Assembly: GCA_916610825.1 (NCBI GenBank)
Contig: OU744454.1
Span: 7,409,422 to 7,473,421, forward strand
Reading direction: 5' to 3'
Source of the DNA: Haliclystus octoradiatus
Taxonomy: Eukaryota > Cnidaria > Staurozoa > Stauromedusae > Haliclystidae
DNA length: 64,000 nt
The stretch's first letter is position 1, and every line of letters begins with the position of its first letter. The translations under genes and the position numbers were made by a program. This document shows, piece by piece, positions 39,166 through 51,292 of this stretch. The notes under the pieces are model-generated. The model did not search any database. It saw only the letters and a program-made list of their open reading frames with translations, and was not told where the DNA came from.

Positions 39166-40450
39166 AAGTTGTAAAATATAAAATGTGTTTCTTTATAATT
39201 TAGTAATGCAATTTATAGTCTATATGATAATGATTTCCTATACTTTATATGCCTTCCTATAATGGTAAATATTATGATTTTATAGATATGGAGTACTCTA
39301 ATGAAAGTAGATAATATGCAATATATATTAATATAAACTTATAAGATTCTATTTTTGAAGACAATTTTGATTTCGATTTCAACTTCGTGGGTTTACATCA
39401 ACCTTTTAGAGACGATGTCTCCGTGTACCAACATTAGAATTTACCCTCCCCCCCGAATTTACTTCCTGCTTGATCAGTTGATCGGTAAATAGGCGTAGAT
39501 TACCATCCCTCGGTGTAAACTCTAACTAGCAAGCAATGGTCATACCTCGACTATCCCAAAATGCATTGGCTCGCTCCAGGCTCTTCGTCTTGCAAATTAA
39601 GAATGATCGTTATTATCCGACATAAATTTTTGTTGAACCTAAGCCTTTCATTCCGGTGTATATTATGATGTTTGATTGGTATACATTTCTTCCCTGACAA
39701 AAATTGTCTAATATATTTTCCCAATGAAAAGTACATCAATATATAATATCTGACTGGCTTTACTACCCTTCAAAAGTTTTCTGACAGGGAGTAACATGCA
39801 GAAGCTATTTTCACAGCTAGTCAGTCTCCTGCAGTGCGAAAGTCTGCGTATAAATATTGTGTGGCCCAGTTTTCCGATAATTTCCCAATCTCAGCTTTTT
39901 CAAAAGCAACTCGTGTGACTCACTGACTCATTGACTTCTATCTAGACACAGAAGCCAATAAATACAAATATTGTTTTTAAATATATAATTTCTTTAATAT
40001 CAAACATCTCTTATGTAAATTATTATAATAAAAATATTTTATAACATTAAAATATACTACTTTATAATACTGTTTATAATATAAAATTCAAAATTTTCTG
40101 GAATATTTTTCATAATTTAATTTAATGCTATGTATATTTGAAACGATCTATAAAAGTTGGTTGTTTGTTTTGATTTTGCTTTGGATCTGAAAAAACATCA
40201 AAACAAACTTTTCAAATGTTGTATAGGAAGGAGATTGTAGGCATTAATTAACCTGCTTCCTTATATACACATATCATTTTCATACTATTTTCACACACGT
40301 GAAAATCGAGTATAATCAAACCTCTTATTAATTGCCACCTCCATATTTATAGAAAACTAACCACGAAATAGTTTATATTTCAAAGGACTAAATATGCACA
40401 TTTCCCAAGGGGTACAAATTTTCTAGTAAAGTTTTCACATGTGATACTGT
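39166..40450. other. Pyruvate kinase 3' UTR and spacer
   Basis: The AT-rich 3' flank of pyruvate kinase. I see no canonical AATAAA within 700 bp of the stop, only AATATA-type variants near 39329; the first AATAAA is near 39957. No other gene or repeat is recognised. Confidence 0.4.
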
Positions 40451-40532
40451 TACTGTCAAATCTGCTCATATATCACCTCTTGTAGCGACCACCTGTCTGT
40501 AATGGGCACTTCTGTAATGTTTGACTTGTATT
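40451..40532. repeat. Relic of the mariner-like MITE family at 34910
   Basis: 'ACTGTCAAATCTGCTCATAT' resembles one end of the 34910-35086 element, 'AGCGACCACCTGTCTGTAAT' its middle, and 'GTAATGTTTGACTTGTA' the opposite end. The copy is shorter and decayed. Confidence 0.45.
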
Positions 40533-40792
40533 AGTGGCAGCTGGTAAAAAATAGGTTGCCACATGCAGTGCTACAGGCTATCATCAACAAAATTCTGTCA
40601 CCCAATCGTACCATCATCAGAATTCATAAACGCAGTAAAAAAGTAATAATGTCAGAGAACTAGACAGTCACATTTTGCTACCCGAAGTTTTACGCTGAGG
40701 ATACCACGAGGCAATTTATTCAATCCAAAATACACTACATTCGGTGACGTATGTATATCTTTTCATCGATCATCAGGTCAATATATTAATAA

Positions 40793-41365
40793 GTATCGGT
40801 CAATTCATCATCATCATCATCATCATTTATTCAGAACCTGATAAGCTACAGGAGCTTTTTTTCACAGGACTGATTGAAACAAATATAATATATATGTGTA
40901 CATGTGTACACGATAAGTATAAAAGGTAAGGTTTATAGTTGGTATATAGATAATATTTACAATAAAGTCTATGGCTAAAAAAAGAAAATTTGTCACGATT
41001 TGCTATGCAATTGCTTCTTGAGAAGATGCTTAAAACTGGTTCCACTAGCAACAATCTTCATCTCAGACGGAAGGTCATTCCACTTATGAGCACCAGCATA
41101 CTTGAATGAGTGTCTATGGCTTGACTCAATGTAGATGTCATTGTGGGAATGTGCACGTGTTCTAATGGAGTGTGGTTTTTGAAACAAATTGGAGAGCAAG
41201 GGAGGAGCTAAATTGAATTTTAGTTTATGTGTGAATATTAGCTGTTGTGTAGTTAGTCTGTCTCTGACTGGTAGCCAACCAAGTTGGTTGAGCATGTCTG
41301 AGACATGAGTTCGATAATTACAGCGGAGAATTCTAAAGCTGTATATTGACCACTCCGTATTTTCT
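40793..41365 (-). mobile_element. 5'-truncated LINE: reverse transcriptase C-terminal end
   Basis: On the minus strand, about 120 codons from roughly 41362 to the stop near 40993 encode the typical tail of a non-LTR retrotransposon polymerase. Recognisable parts are NQLGWLPVRDRL, a stretch rich in Pro and Leu, HSFKYAGAHKWNDLP and SFKHLLKKQL. The 3' UTR ends in a (CAT)n/(ATG)n run near 40806-40828, a plausible 3' tail. The 5' part is missing, as usual for dead LINE copies. A shorter relative is at 27384-27620. Confidence 0.78.
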
Positions 41366-41747
41366 AATCGTTATGGCAATGAGAAGCAAAATTATTTGAT
41401 CGGTGAATGGTTTAACGAGTTGAATGAAGATCCATTTACTTATAAGATTTGGGACACGAAAGTTTGAGGCTGAAAAATTGCCATTTTTATTGCATGAAAA
41501 ACGAGGTTTATTCTTTTGAATAAAACTTTTTCGAATTCAAGATATTATTTTAGCGGTTTTTTTTTTCAAATTTTGCGAGCCTGGATTTGACGGAACAAAA
41601 ATGGCGTCCATAAAATCATGTGATTGGCATCTGTCCAATGGGAGCCGAGAATCTCTCTCTTTACGTCAAATTAGTATGTACAATTAAAAGATATTTATAA
41701 ATATATACATAATTATTGGACGTCGTAACAAAAATAGTAACTTTAAG

Positions 41748-41753
41748 TTTATT
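41748..41753 (-). terminator. Polyadenylation signal of the Patched-domain gene
   Basis: AATAAA on the minus strand, 60 bases beyond the proposed stop codon at 41813. This supports the choice of 41813-42114 as the terminal exon. Confidence 0.5.
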
Positions 41754-41812
41754 TACATAATTTAACTACATTATTTCTCCAGCCATCACGGTTATTCGCT
41801 TTGGTCATGACA

Positions 41813-44800
41813 TTATTTAGCCGAGAATGGCACATGTAAATAGGTGGATCTCGTCATCCCGTCTTCGTTCAATGAATTGGTTAAATACTCACCTATTGAT
41901 TCTATATTCCATGATGATTCGTTGCAGTTGATTTGTTTCGGTGTCATTGGGATAACTGATGAAGAGTAAATGGGATTTCGGTTAATATTGTAACACAGTT
42001 TTATAAGGTTACGTAAATTCGTAACACAGCGTAGCTTCTCCCCGTTATTGTTAGTATAGGTAAAGGGTAATAGAGATGACATAAGCCTGAATGAACTAAT
42101 TGAGCCTTCAAAATCTTGGCAAGCTTCACTCGCTCTAGCCTGAGTACCAGCCCAGAGGCTTTCCCTGAAAAACATATGGTTTCAGAAAAACCTCAGGGCT
42201 GGTACGCAGGATACACTCGCTCGGGTGATTCGTGAATTTTCATGTCTCCCAGCTTTTTATCATTTGGTAACTATATGATTAAAGAACCGTAAATGAAATA
42301 ATAAGTTAGAGACGATGTTATTTCTGTACATTTAAATCTATTAAAATATTCGGTCTTACCATGCTATAGATATCTTAATACAATGTGCTGCTTTAATAAT
42401 CTTAGTTTTTAAGAGGTGATTGACTGTCCTCTGCACCCATGATTTCGAGCGAAATCCTTTTATAGAGTAAAATTCTATTTCTATAGTAAAATTTAAAATA
42501 TTTATGTGTAGTATATGTATTTTATGCTGTGAAATATTCATTACAAATATTACCTGTAGGTGTATCAGCGTAGAATAGGAACTTCTGGTCGCATCCAGGC
42601 TTTGGTGTTGCTAACATACTAGGCAGCATTTTTAACGTGAGTTTCTTTCTTTGCTTGATTTTACCAGATTCAGTAAATAGAACTAAAGTGGAAAGCATAG
42701 TGTCATCACATGATTAATCATTACCATCTCAAAGCATTAGAATTGATTGACAATATTTACGTAAGAGGTATTTTTGGGAACGCACACCCTAATAAACCAC
42801 ACCCTCCGGATGGGAACTTTCGTACATAATCTCCTTAATGAGGAAGTATCATTTTCAGGATCATATTTCATCTATTTCGATATTCTTCTGGGGTATTAAG
42901 AAATACTTTTCAGAACTTTTTAGAATTGTCTCCAAGGATATTGGGAATTGTATTCTTACTAAAATTTCCCGGATTAAACTTATGGGCAGGACCACCGTGC
43001 CAGAACTTGTTTTTTTTTTATTGCTTGGAACTTTTTATTTCATATGACTTACCTCTCATCTACTACATATTATTGCTATGAAATGTTACAGCCCGCCTTT
43101 GATATTCAAAATGGCACAAAATTAAATTCTTGTGGAGAACTTACGTTCTTCTTTTACGAGAGTGTGTCATGAAAATTTTGCTAGCACCCCAAAATTGCAG
43201 GTTTTGCTTTGGGAGCCATGTACAAAAAAATGTATTGTTTTCTGACATTTTGCTTTAAAAATACCATTTTTGGCGGTGTCGCACAGCAAAATATTTCTGG
43301 TTTCACAGCTGGAAACCGGAAATTTCACAGCAGGACACCAAAATTAAATAGCCCCAAAATTGCCAGCATGGTGCCAAAATGGTATGTAATCATTTCGATA
43401 CCGTGGTTTAATGTAATAGAGTCGAGAGACCTGACCGAAAACAACTGTGGCTCTACCGGATCTGAATCTTACCTCTTTTACAAAAAACAGTAACGTAATA
43501 AGCTCCCTTGAAGTTTTTTCTGCTTTATTGATTGCTATCCCAATAGAAAACCGGGGAAAAAATCTGCATATGTTTTCAATTCAAATAAATGTTGTTTCTC
43601 CCTAAAAGATGAGAAATTCCGGGGGTACTTATTACATGCAAGAGATCTAAGTACTATTATACGCTGAACATATGTAACGGCTTGCGCAAGAGGTGTTACT
43701 TGTGAAATTCATAGTCATGTAAATTGTCACGCTGTAAACTGTAGCCCTGTGCAACTCTCCCTGTAGCGTCGGCAAGCACTGTCTACCATTATTATAATAG
43801 AGAGCCAACACAAAACAATTATATATTGTGTTATTTATTGACCATATATCAACCGGTATACATATCAAGTGACGATATATGACAGATACAAACTTACTTG
43901 ATAGATACACTGGTAAAATGACAAGGCCATTGATCAACCCAAGTGTAACTATAGCAACGAGCAGTTTAAAAAATATCACAGCCATTGATGCGTTTGTGAA
44001 TCCCAAGACGGTGGATGCTAAACCAGTGGTCATTCCTGAAAAAATCAATCGATATTTAGGATTTTCTACTAAGAAATGACCGTGTTAAGCTATATCTCTA
44101 TATTAATGGTATTGTCTGTTTGTAAATAAATTAACAACTAGTCATTTTCAGGTTGATGATGACAAAATGATGATACAATTTATGGTATATCGTCACACCA
44201 TGGAGGTGTAACTCATCCGGGGATAGCCCCTGGGTTACAAGACACGATAGGTATTCCATTTTCAGGCTTGAAACAGGGCTTAAAAGTTTTGAACGTCTTG
44301 GAAATAATAACCAAGAAAATCCGAAGATTAATCGATCAAAAAAATATTAAATATAAAAATGCGACTTATGAATATGTGGCAATAAATACCTTTACAATTA
44401 TTAGGTTATAAAACGTATACACCTATACAACAATATATGATAGAAACATGAATCATTAATTAGGATCACAAACTCTCCAATGTAAACTTTCTCTAAAGAC
44501 CCAATAGTGTTTCGCATTTATTTTTCAATACTCATATCAAATATTACTTACCTCCCATAAGAACACTCGCTCCAGTACTTTCCAAAGCTTCAATAACTTT
44601 CTCATCAGATGTAGGTTTTCTTGATTGTGTAAATGTAAACACGATATGACAACTATAATCAACAGTAAATCCTAATGCCATTAAAAGCACAACCATTGAT
44701 ACAATATTCAACCAAACATTCCATAAATACATGACAGCAAAAAGACTTGCCAATAATACAGCAAATGAAACAAGTAGCAATAAGATAATTCCCGGATGTA

Positions 44801-47800
44801 TTACAAAGATTGATGCCACAGATAAAACTGCAATTGCACATACAACTAAACTGTAAGCTGTTTGTTTCTGGATGATTGCGAATTGTTCGAGATAAACGAA
44901 TTGTTCGGATGCAACAAATGCTGGACATTTGAAATAGGAACTCATAAACTCTCGAATATGACCCATAGCATTTGCTTTCTCCTCTGAATTCAAACCATCT
45001 TTCATGATAATATTGAACTTGATATGATTTAATGAAGTAGCATCAACACTCCAGTGTAAGTCTCTATTAAAACGAGCAAATGTTTTCTTAATCAGTACAT
45101 TCTTCAAGTGTTCCAATATTGTAATATTAGACATTCTAGCATCAACCATCCAATGTGGAAAATGTTCAACAACGGAATTCAAATTGATTTCATAATAATC
45201 TGTATTTTTTAACATTATATTTGGTAAGGTTTGTAATTCTGTAGCAAGTGATTTTAAGCCATCGTTGTTGCACGGATGAAGTACAACTGAAGCAGTTGAG
45301 AAATCAAAGTAATATTTCACTGTCGCGTCGTATGCCATTTTTGCCATTGACTGTTCTTTCATCAACATGGAAATATCAAAATCGAGAGATATTTTAGGTG
45401 CATAATAACATGAGCCAGCAACCATCATGACTGAGAGACAAACAACTATTATCTTCGCAGGTTTTTTCATCAACAATGTCGCATAAATACGCATGATCTA
45501 TTTGTGAAGAATGAAAATCAATTAACATTTTTATTATAAAAAATGAATTGGAGAAGTAATCATGACGTAGCCAGTTCATGAACTAGACACCGGGGAAACT
45601 AATCAGGCAATCTTGATTGGAGATGCAGGTGTGAAATGTGCAGTGCCATTTTGAACATTTAAGGTGGATCACATCTGGAATCACAATTGAGACCATTGAA
45701 TATAAAAATAATAGGAAATTGTCCTACATTTTCATTGTTCATCTTTTGGTTGTGACTATTGCACGGGGAATAGCATAAAGTACTTCGATAATTTTGGAAA
45801 GGGGTGTGGCATACTTCAGAAATCTAGGAAGAAGGGAAAATTTCACGGCAGAGTGGTTCTATAGAACTGACAGAGAGACCCAATGAAAATTCTAAATTTG
45901 CAGAACAATACTTTATAATTTTATGTTTTAACTGCCTGAACTAGATTCGATGAGATCTATAGCATATTGTAATTATAAATGTATGAGGCAAAAAATCACC
46001 AAAAATGCTCAATGCTGGATTCAAAGCGATGTAGGAAAGTTGACTAAAAGATTACGAGTTTAGTCAGTTACTCTGAGTGTTGCGTAAGAACCATGGTAAG
46101 AATCCTCTTCAGACAATGAATAAACCGTCTGAAGAACATTCTCACTCGAAACCACAGATTATAACGACCAGATACGGTACTGAACGTTCGAAATTGAGAT
46201 TGGTCAAATAACGGCCGTTATGTTTGTTGCCCATTTTTTGACGCATTTCATCGTTGTCCATTAAGATTTTAGGGAATTATCGACAAAATGATACTTGAAA
46301 TAAGTCACATTTGAAGCTGAATTGAGCCTTCTGAAGCTACTCAATGCGAGTGGATGGATGGTACGCTATATGAAAAATTCAAAATCATAATTTTGATATT
46401 AGCAAATTTATTTTACATGCCATAAATTCAAAAACCTAAAAAGTCTACGGTTGAAATGAAGAAAGTACGACAATATTTATAGTTTATCACATATATTTCA
46501 TTGCAGATTGTAAAATAATATGCACTGATGCTTGGTGATATGGAATAACGCAATCACAGTCAAAGAATAGGCTACTTGGAGTGGATTTTTAAGGAAATCA
46601 TTGCTAATGTTTTTGCCATTATTTTCGATCGAATACGATCACACACACTCCAAAACCACGGCATTTCAAACTCGGAAAATTCGTGTAAAAAGCCACATGC
46701 ATTCGACAAATTAATGAAATCATAATATGAAATCTTATTTGCAATGTGATTGTAAAATTTATTCATCAAAAACTGCTTGTATTCATAATTTATAGCCAGT
46801 TTTTCTCTTCAGTAAAATCAATGATTTTGTTCGACTTTCATAAGTCAATAAAATATTGTCTTCCAGACACAATATACCATTATCAAGCGACCATCTCAAA
46901 ATAGATGATATACTTTCCTGTTATTTTCCTTTAGCATGAAAATTGAGCGCAAAAGAAACGTGTTATTTGCCTATAAAATAAGTGCAAATTTATCGTGTTT
47001 TTCATTGCGATTTTAGCGCGTAACTGCAGCCAGGTCTTCGAGAGGCAACAAACATAATGGCCACCGAGAACAATTGAATTCGAAAATACAATGAATTCGA
47101 CTTTCAGTGCCGTATCTGGTCGTTATAATCTGTGCGCGAAACTCAGCGTAACTGACTAAACTTGTAGTCTTAGAGCCAATCGTTCTGCACATATACGTAA
47201 CATTTATACAAATTTTATAAAGAGGAGTGTAGATCAAGATCAATTAAGCACACGATCTCGAAGTAATTCAAATCAAAAAGAAATGGTTTACCTTATCAGC
47301 TAAGCTATGTTTAATTTCTTGACCTTCTTCCACTGTTTCAAGCTTTACAGCATTTTTCAAATCTCTTCCCTTCAAGGAAGATTTCCTACAACATTTACAA
47401 CATCCGTTGCTGTTTTCAGCATCTTGATCCCAACGTGCTTCCAAGGTCAACAGAGCAACAAACATCGTAACAATAAATAGATAACCAATTAGAAGAAATG
47501 TAAAGCCATAGATACAAAAATAGCTTATAGCTGGAAAGGACGATTTACTACCAATAATGAAAGCTATCAAATCTGTTAATGTTGTCATGCTAATAGTAAC
47601 ACCACAATGCTCCATTGTCATAGCAACACGATCTTCAATATTCATATTTTCATCCAATCGATCAAATGTATCAACGATAATAAAGATATCATCAATCGCT
47701 ATACCAAGAACAACTAATGGTAGAACAACAACAACTTTTGTAAACATAGCTCCAATGATACCTAATAGACCCAAACTACAAACCATTGCCATTAGAATAA

Positions 47801-49828
47801 CTAATACACCTAAACACATTAAAAACCCGTGACTTTTCTTTGGTGAATGTGGTTTAATATAACAAGCCCAAGCAAAAAACAACATTGCTCCTAGAGCAGC
47901 ACAATAATATATTAACATTGATGATATATTTTCCATGGCTGAACTTTCATCTCCTTGCATTGTACTATAATAAATATCGAATTCATCATTGGAATATTTT
48001 GCTCTTGCAGCACTCACGATCGATGTAAAATTGGCTTCCCAACCTGCTTGCTTGCTCCTGCTTGACGCATAGCGATTTTGTACATAATAAAATCTCATAA
48101 CAGGAGCAGAGATAATATTGCCATCAACATCATATTTTAATGCTTTACCAAAACTATCTATTGCATTTGAAGATGCTGGTTGATCGTTACTCATAATCCA
48201 CGAATTATTTTTTAACGCATTCGTCAAATCGCTTATCAAAGTAGTAGTATATACTCCACTATGATTGGTTGATATTAGCTCGAGAGGATTAAGATATAGA
48301 CATTGTGATTGGTTAAATGTGCTACGCAAACAAACCGTTTCAAAACCACTTGTAAGAATGACTTTTTTATGAATTTCATTAGCTATCGATATGATTTTCG
48401 GTGTCAAAATATTTCCATTTTCTTGTTTTGAAATTATCAAAAAACTTGATCTATATTTTCCAGTTTCAAATGATCTCCTGTACGCTGATAAATCATCTAC
48501 ACTTGTTGCTTCTTTTGATGAGTATAACTTTTCTGCATTATTATCCAAAGGTAAATCACGAACTGCCCAACCAGTTCCACATGTTAACAGAATTACAAAT
48601 GATATAGCTACCCACGGATACATAGCTATTGTCCGACCTATACGGTTGAATAATATTGAAAATGTTCGATTGAATCTCACCCAGATATGCTTCCACATGT
48701 TCCATGGTTTGCACATGATTTGCAATGACCTAATTGAAGAAGTTCAAAAATATTATTCGCGAGACAAGTATCAGAGCAATCTTGCTTATAAAGCAGCATA
48801 ACCATTTCTATACTTTTGCGTTTCATTTTATTTAACAGTGTAATCCCTGGGGGGACTTCGATATATTTTGGACAGCGGTGTGCCATTTTCAGAATTCCAC
48901 AGCAGGCGAAAACTGAGATCGTAAAACTTCAATATTTTACGATCAAAACAATGGAAAAGTTCAAAATTTTTGAAAATCCTCTAAATCGATACCGTAAAAT
49001 TTCACAGGAATCTGAAGAGCACCCCCTTAAAAATGGACCTGAAGCTGGTGTATGGAAGTGCCCCAAATAATATTTACAAATTAACCATATTAAATAATTA
49101 AATTTAATCAAATGATTAAAAATGGGCGGGTTAGCTCCGATGGCAGAGCAACTGAGCTTCAGATCTGGGTCGTATCTGATCGACTGTGGCTCAAACCTCC
49201 AAAGGTCAACGCACCCATCGTATTCGTATCAGAGTATAGAAAAGAATATAGTATAGTATAGAAAACTGCGCACCGTTTCTATTTGGTAAATACAACACGC
49301 CTAAAAATGTTTTGCTAAAAACTTATCATAAGGAAAAATTGTAATGAATTTTTCTACAAGTTTCTTGATAATCGTCTGTACACATTTCCAGAACATATGA
49401 ATACGTTTTATACGCTTCCTATGTCTGCACCTAAGCTTGTGTATATGTAGCCATTGTCCGCGCACACTCCAAAGTATATCATTTATTTAAATCCCAGTTG
49501 CCAACATCAGCAATAGATATCAAAGAAAGTTTCACACTCCATATATCGATTATATTATACAGTCATACTTTACCTTAAACCAAACATGATTTTTTGATTT
49601 CTGGCTATATGCATTTTATTATTATTTAAAGCTGATCTGCTGTATAGCATTGAGACCTATATGCTCAATCAGACACATTTTATTAATATTACATATTAAG
49701 AGAGTAGCAAATTATATCAACATGCGAAAGCCTATCGAAAAGTTATGATCATAAATGAATAAGTATGTAGGCCCGCTAAAACGATGATCTTACCTTGCTT
49801 TAATGTTATCATAATCATTTTCTTCCAT
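41813..49828 (-). CDS. Patched domain-containing (PTCHD/PTR-like) membrane transporter
   Basis: Six exons join in frame: 49794-49828, 47292-48729, 44552-45497, 43898-44035, 42554-42682 and 41813-42114, giving about 995 residues. The protein has the duplicated RND/Patched layout of two bundles of six membrane helices, each preceded by a large extracellular loop. TM1 lies at about 45-66. The sterol-sensing half has GIAIDD (354-359), and the second half has the paired GFTVDYS (D771), the acidic TM4/TM10 signature of proton- or ion-coupled RND permeases. Sequons and Cys residues in loop 1 fit an extracellular fold. The family is known for sterol or lipid handling and Hedgehog-type signalling; the substrate here is unknown. 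The first four exons are firm. The last two encode a hydrophilic C-terminal tail of about 145 residues that I do not recognise, supported by frame, splice sites and a downstream AATAAA. The terminal acceptor at 42115 is weak. Confidence 0.9.
42127..42229. repeat. 100-bp imperfect palindrome beside the last transporter exon
   Basis: The arm 42128-42158 (with 'GAGTACCAGCCC.GAGG') is reversed at 42191-42225 (with 'CCTCAGGGCTGGTAC'). The loop itself contains 'CTGAAAAACATATGGTTTCAG'. It could form a long hairpin in the pre-mRNA about 10 bases upstream of the proposed terminal exon of the Patched-domain gene. It may be a foldback transposon. Confidence 0.65.
43150..43400 (+). repeat. Dispersed non-coding repeat, copy 2 (copy 1 at 11140-11480)
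   Basis: Ordered matches 'CACCCCAAAATTGCAGG', 'AAAAATACCATTTTTGG', 'TTTCACAGCTGGAAA' and 'CCCAAAATTGCCAGCAT' pair it with the astacin intron 2 copy. It lies in an intron of the Patched-domain gene. Confidence 0.65.
46052..47168. mobile_element. 1.1-kb inverted-repeat element in the Patched-domain gene
   Basis: The left arm (about 46052-46240) and right arm (about 47035-47168) are reverse complements in several blocks. These include 'GTTTAGTCAGTTAC', 'ACAGATTATAACGACCAGAT' followed by 'ACGG', and 'TTATGTTTGTTGCC'. The left arm carries an extra about 45 bp with its own hairpin ('TTCAGAC'/'GTCTGAA'). The 800-bp centre has no transposase. It is likely a non-autonomous DNA transposon within intron 2. 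Confidence 0.68.
49131..49222 (+). mobile_element. tRNA-derived SINE, copy 2
   Basis: Its plus strand matches the minus strand of 25304-25512: box A-like GGTTAGCTCCGATGGC, then 'GAGCTTCAGATC', 'GTATCTGATCG' and a decayed box B (GTGGCTCAAACCTCC), followed by 'GGTCAACGCACCC'. It sits in intron 1 of the Patched-domain gene. Confidence 0.68.
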
Positions 49829-51292
49829 CTTTCAAAATTTTCAAACAGCGCTCACCATCGACACGTTATTTTAAAACACTTCCTATCTTTACTTTCCAAG
49901 TTGCTATTGCTTTGTTTATCAATTTCCATCTGAGGATTTCCCACTCGTCTTATGGGAATACCATATGGACAATCTAACAAAAGAGTGGCTTTGAAATGTC
50001 AAAGGTTATTTATGCTGAAATGAATTTCTTACCCTTAACAATATTTGACTTTAAAGGTTATTTATAAGTATTTTGTCCTTGTATTCATTAAAACCCAACT
50101 ATTATCCAACATTACCAACTATTTGCAATATAAAAATATATGTGATAAAACTATTAGAAAAGCTATAAAGCGGAGTATTTCTTCATTAAAATAATCAGCG
50201 CTTGACAGTATAGAAATGTCACTTGACAACAGGCGTTATTATTTGTGACAGTTCTTGTATTCTTCTAGAAGGTTAGTAACGTCCACTTGTAGTTTTGTAT
50301 TGTATTTAAATAAAGAGGAGTCTCGTTGTTTTATGACGTAGATTCTGTCTTTAATACTTTACTGCAATTTGGTTAGAAATCACGTGATAAATACTTAACT
50401 ATATATGCATGTGAAAGTCTGCGTATGTATGTATTATGTGTTTGGTACAGTTTTCTGTTGATAAGGGGGTCCATTTAATCACGTCTTATAGATGTATGTA
50501 TTTCTCCTTTTTGGAGTGTTTTGGGGTACTGGAGTTTTTTGAAGTTGGGCCCCCTGTAAAGCTATTTTAGGGATACATGTATGAGTGTAAAAATTGTAAA
50601 AAGTCCACCAAAATGTCGTGGAACTTATTCTTCACAATGACAACTTGAAAACAAAAGAAGTACCAGATGGAACCAGTAAAATGGAAGAAAGGGCAATGTA
50701 TAAATGCGATTGTTTTACTTTGTCAACTCCTGAACTCTCATCTTCCACTCATCCCTTACTCCAGAGCTGGATAAATTTTGACTGAATTAAAACTACCTTT
50801 GACGCGAAATGAAATTGGAGACAGAATTGTACAAGAGCCGGAGTCAAAGCAGGACTGGAGTGTTTTTTTTGCAGTCAAGAGCAGAGTCTAAAATGCAATT
50901 CTAATAATTTCTTAATAATTATTTCGAAGTTAATTTTTTCAAAGCTCTTCAAATTTCTACAAATTTCAGATATCTCTAGAACGTCAAAAAGGAGACCTAT
51001 ATCAAGCTCAATAATTTGAAATTTCCTACTTATTAGGAAAAGGAAAGTGACATAAAATTTGAAGAATATAAAACGAGTACTGATCGCATTAGCATGTTTT
51101 ACCAGTTTTGCTATTCCTTTGGGAGATAATTGTTAAATCAGATTGATCTTGTATATTTCACATTGCTGACAAAGAACATAAAAGTTACCATGACGATGAT
51201 CTGATCTAATTTTTGTGACAGGTTATTGATTTCAGAGCGACGTCAAAGCAAACGAAAACATTGAAATCAAAGTTAAATAAGCAGAATAGTTA
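49829..51292. other. Divergent intergenic region between the transporter and PEBP genes
   Basis: This 1.46-kb spacer separates two genes transcribed away from each other and should contain both promoters. I see no strong TATA box at usual distances, no repeat ends and no additional ORF. Confidence 0.4.

Noticed and set aside
43647..43897. Read-through ORF after the last membrane helix of the transporter
   Set aside because: A GTAAGT donor at 43897 with a matching in-phase downstream exon explains the end of coding. The extension lacks any similarity.
47268..47291. Extension of transporter exon 2 to a stop shortly after 47292
   Set aside because: A good donor (GTAAAC) at 47291 joins in frame to the next exon, which continues the conserved Patched fold. 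The read-through residues are intron.
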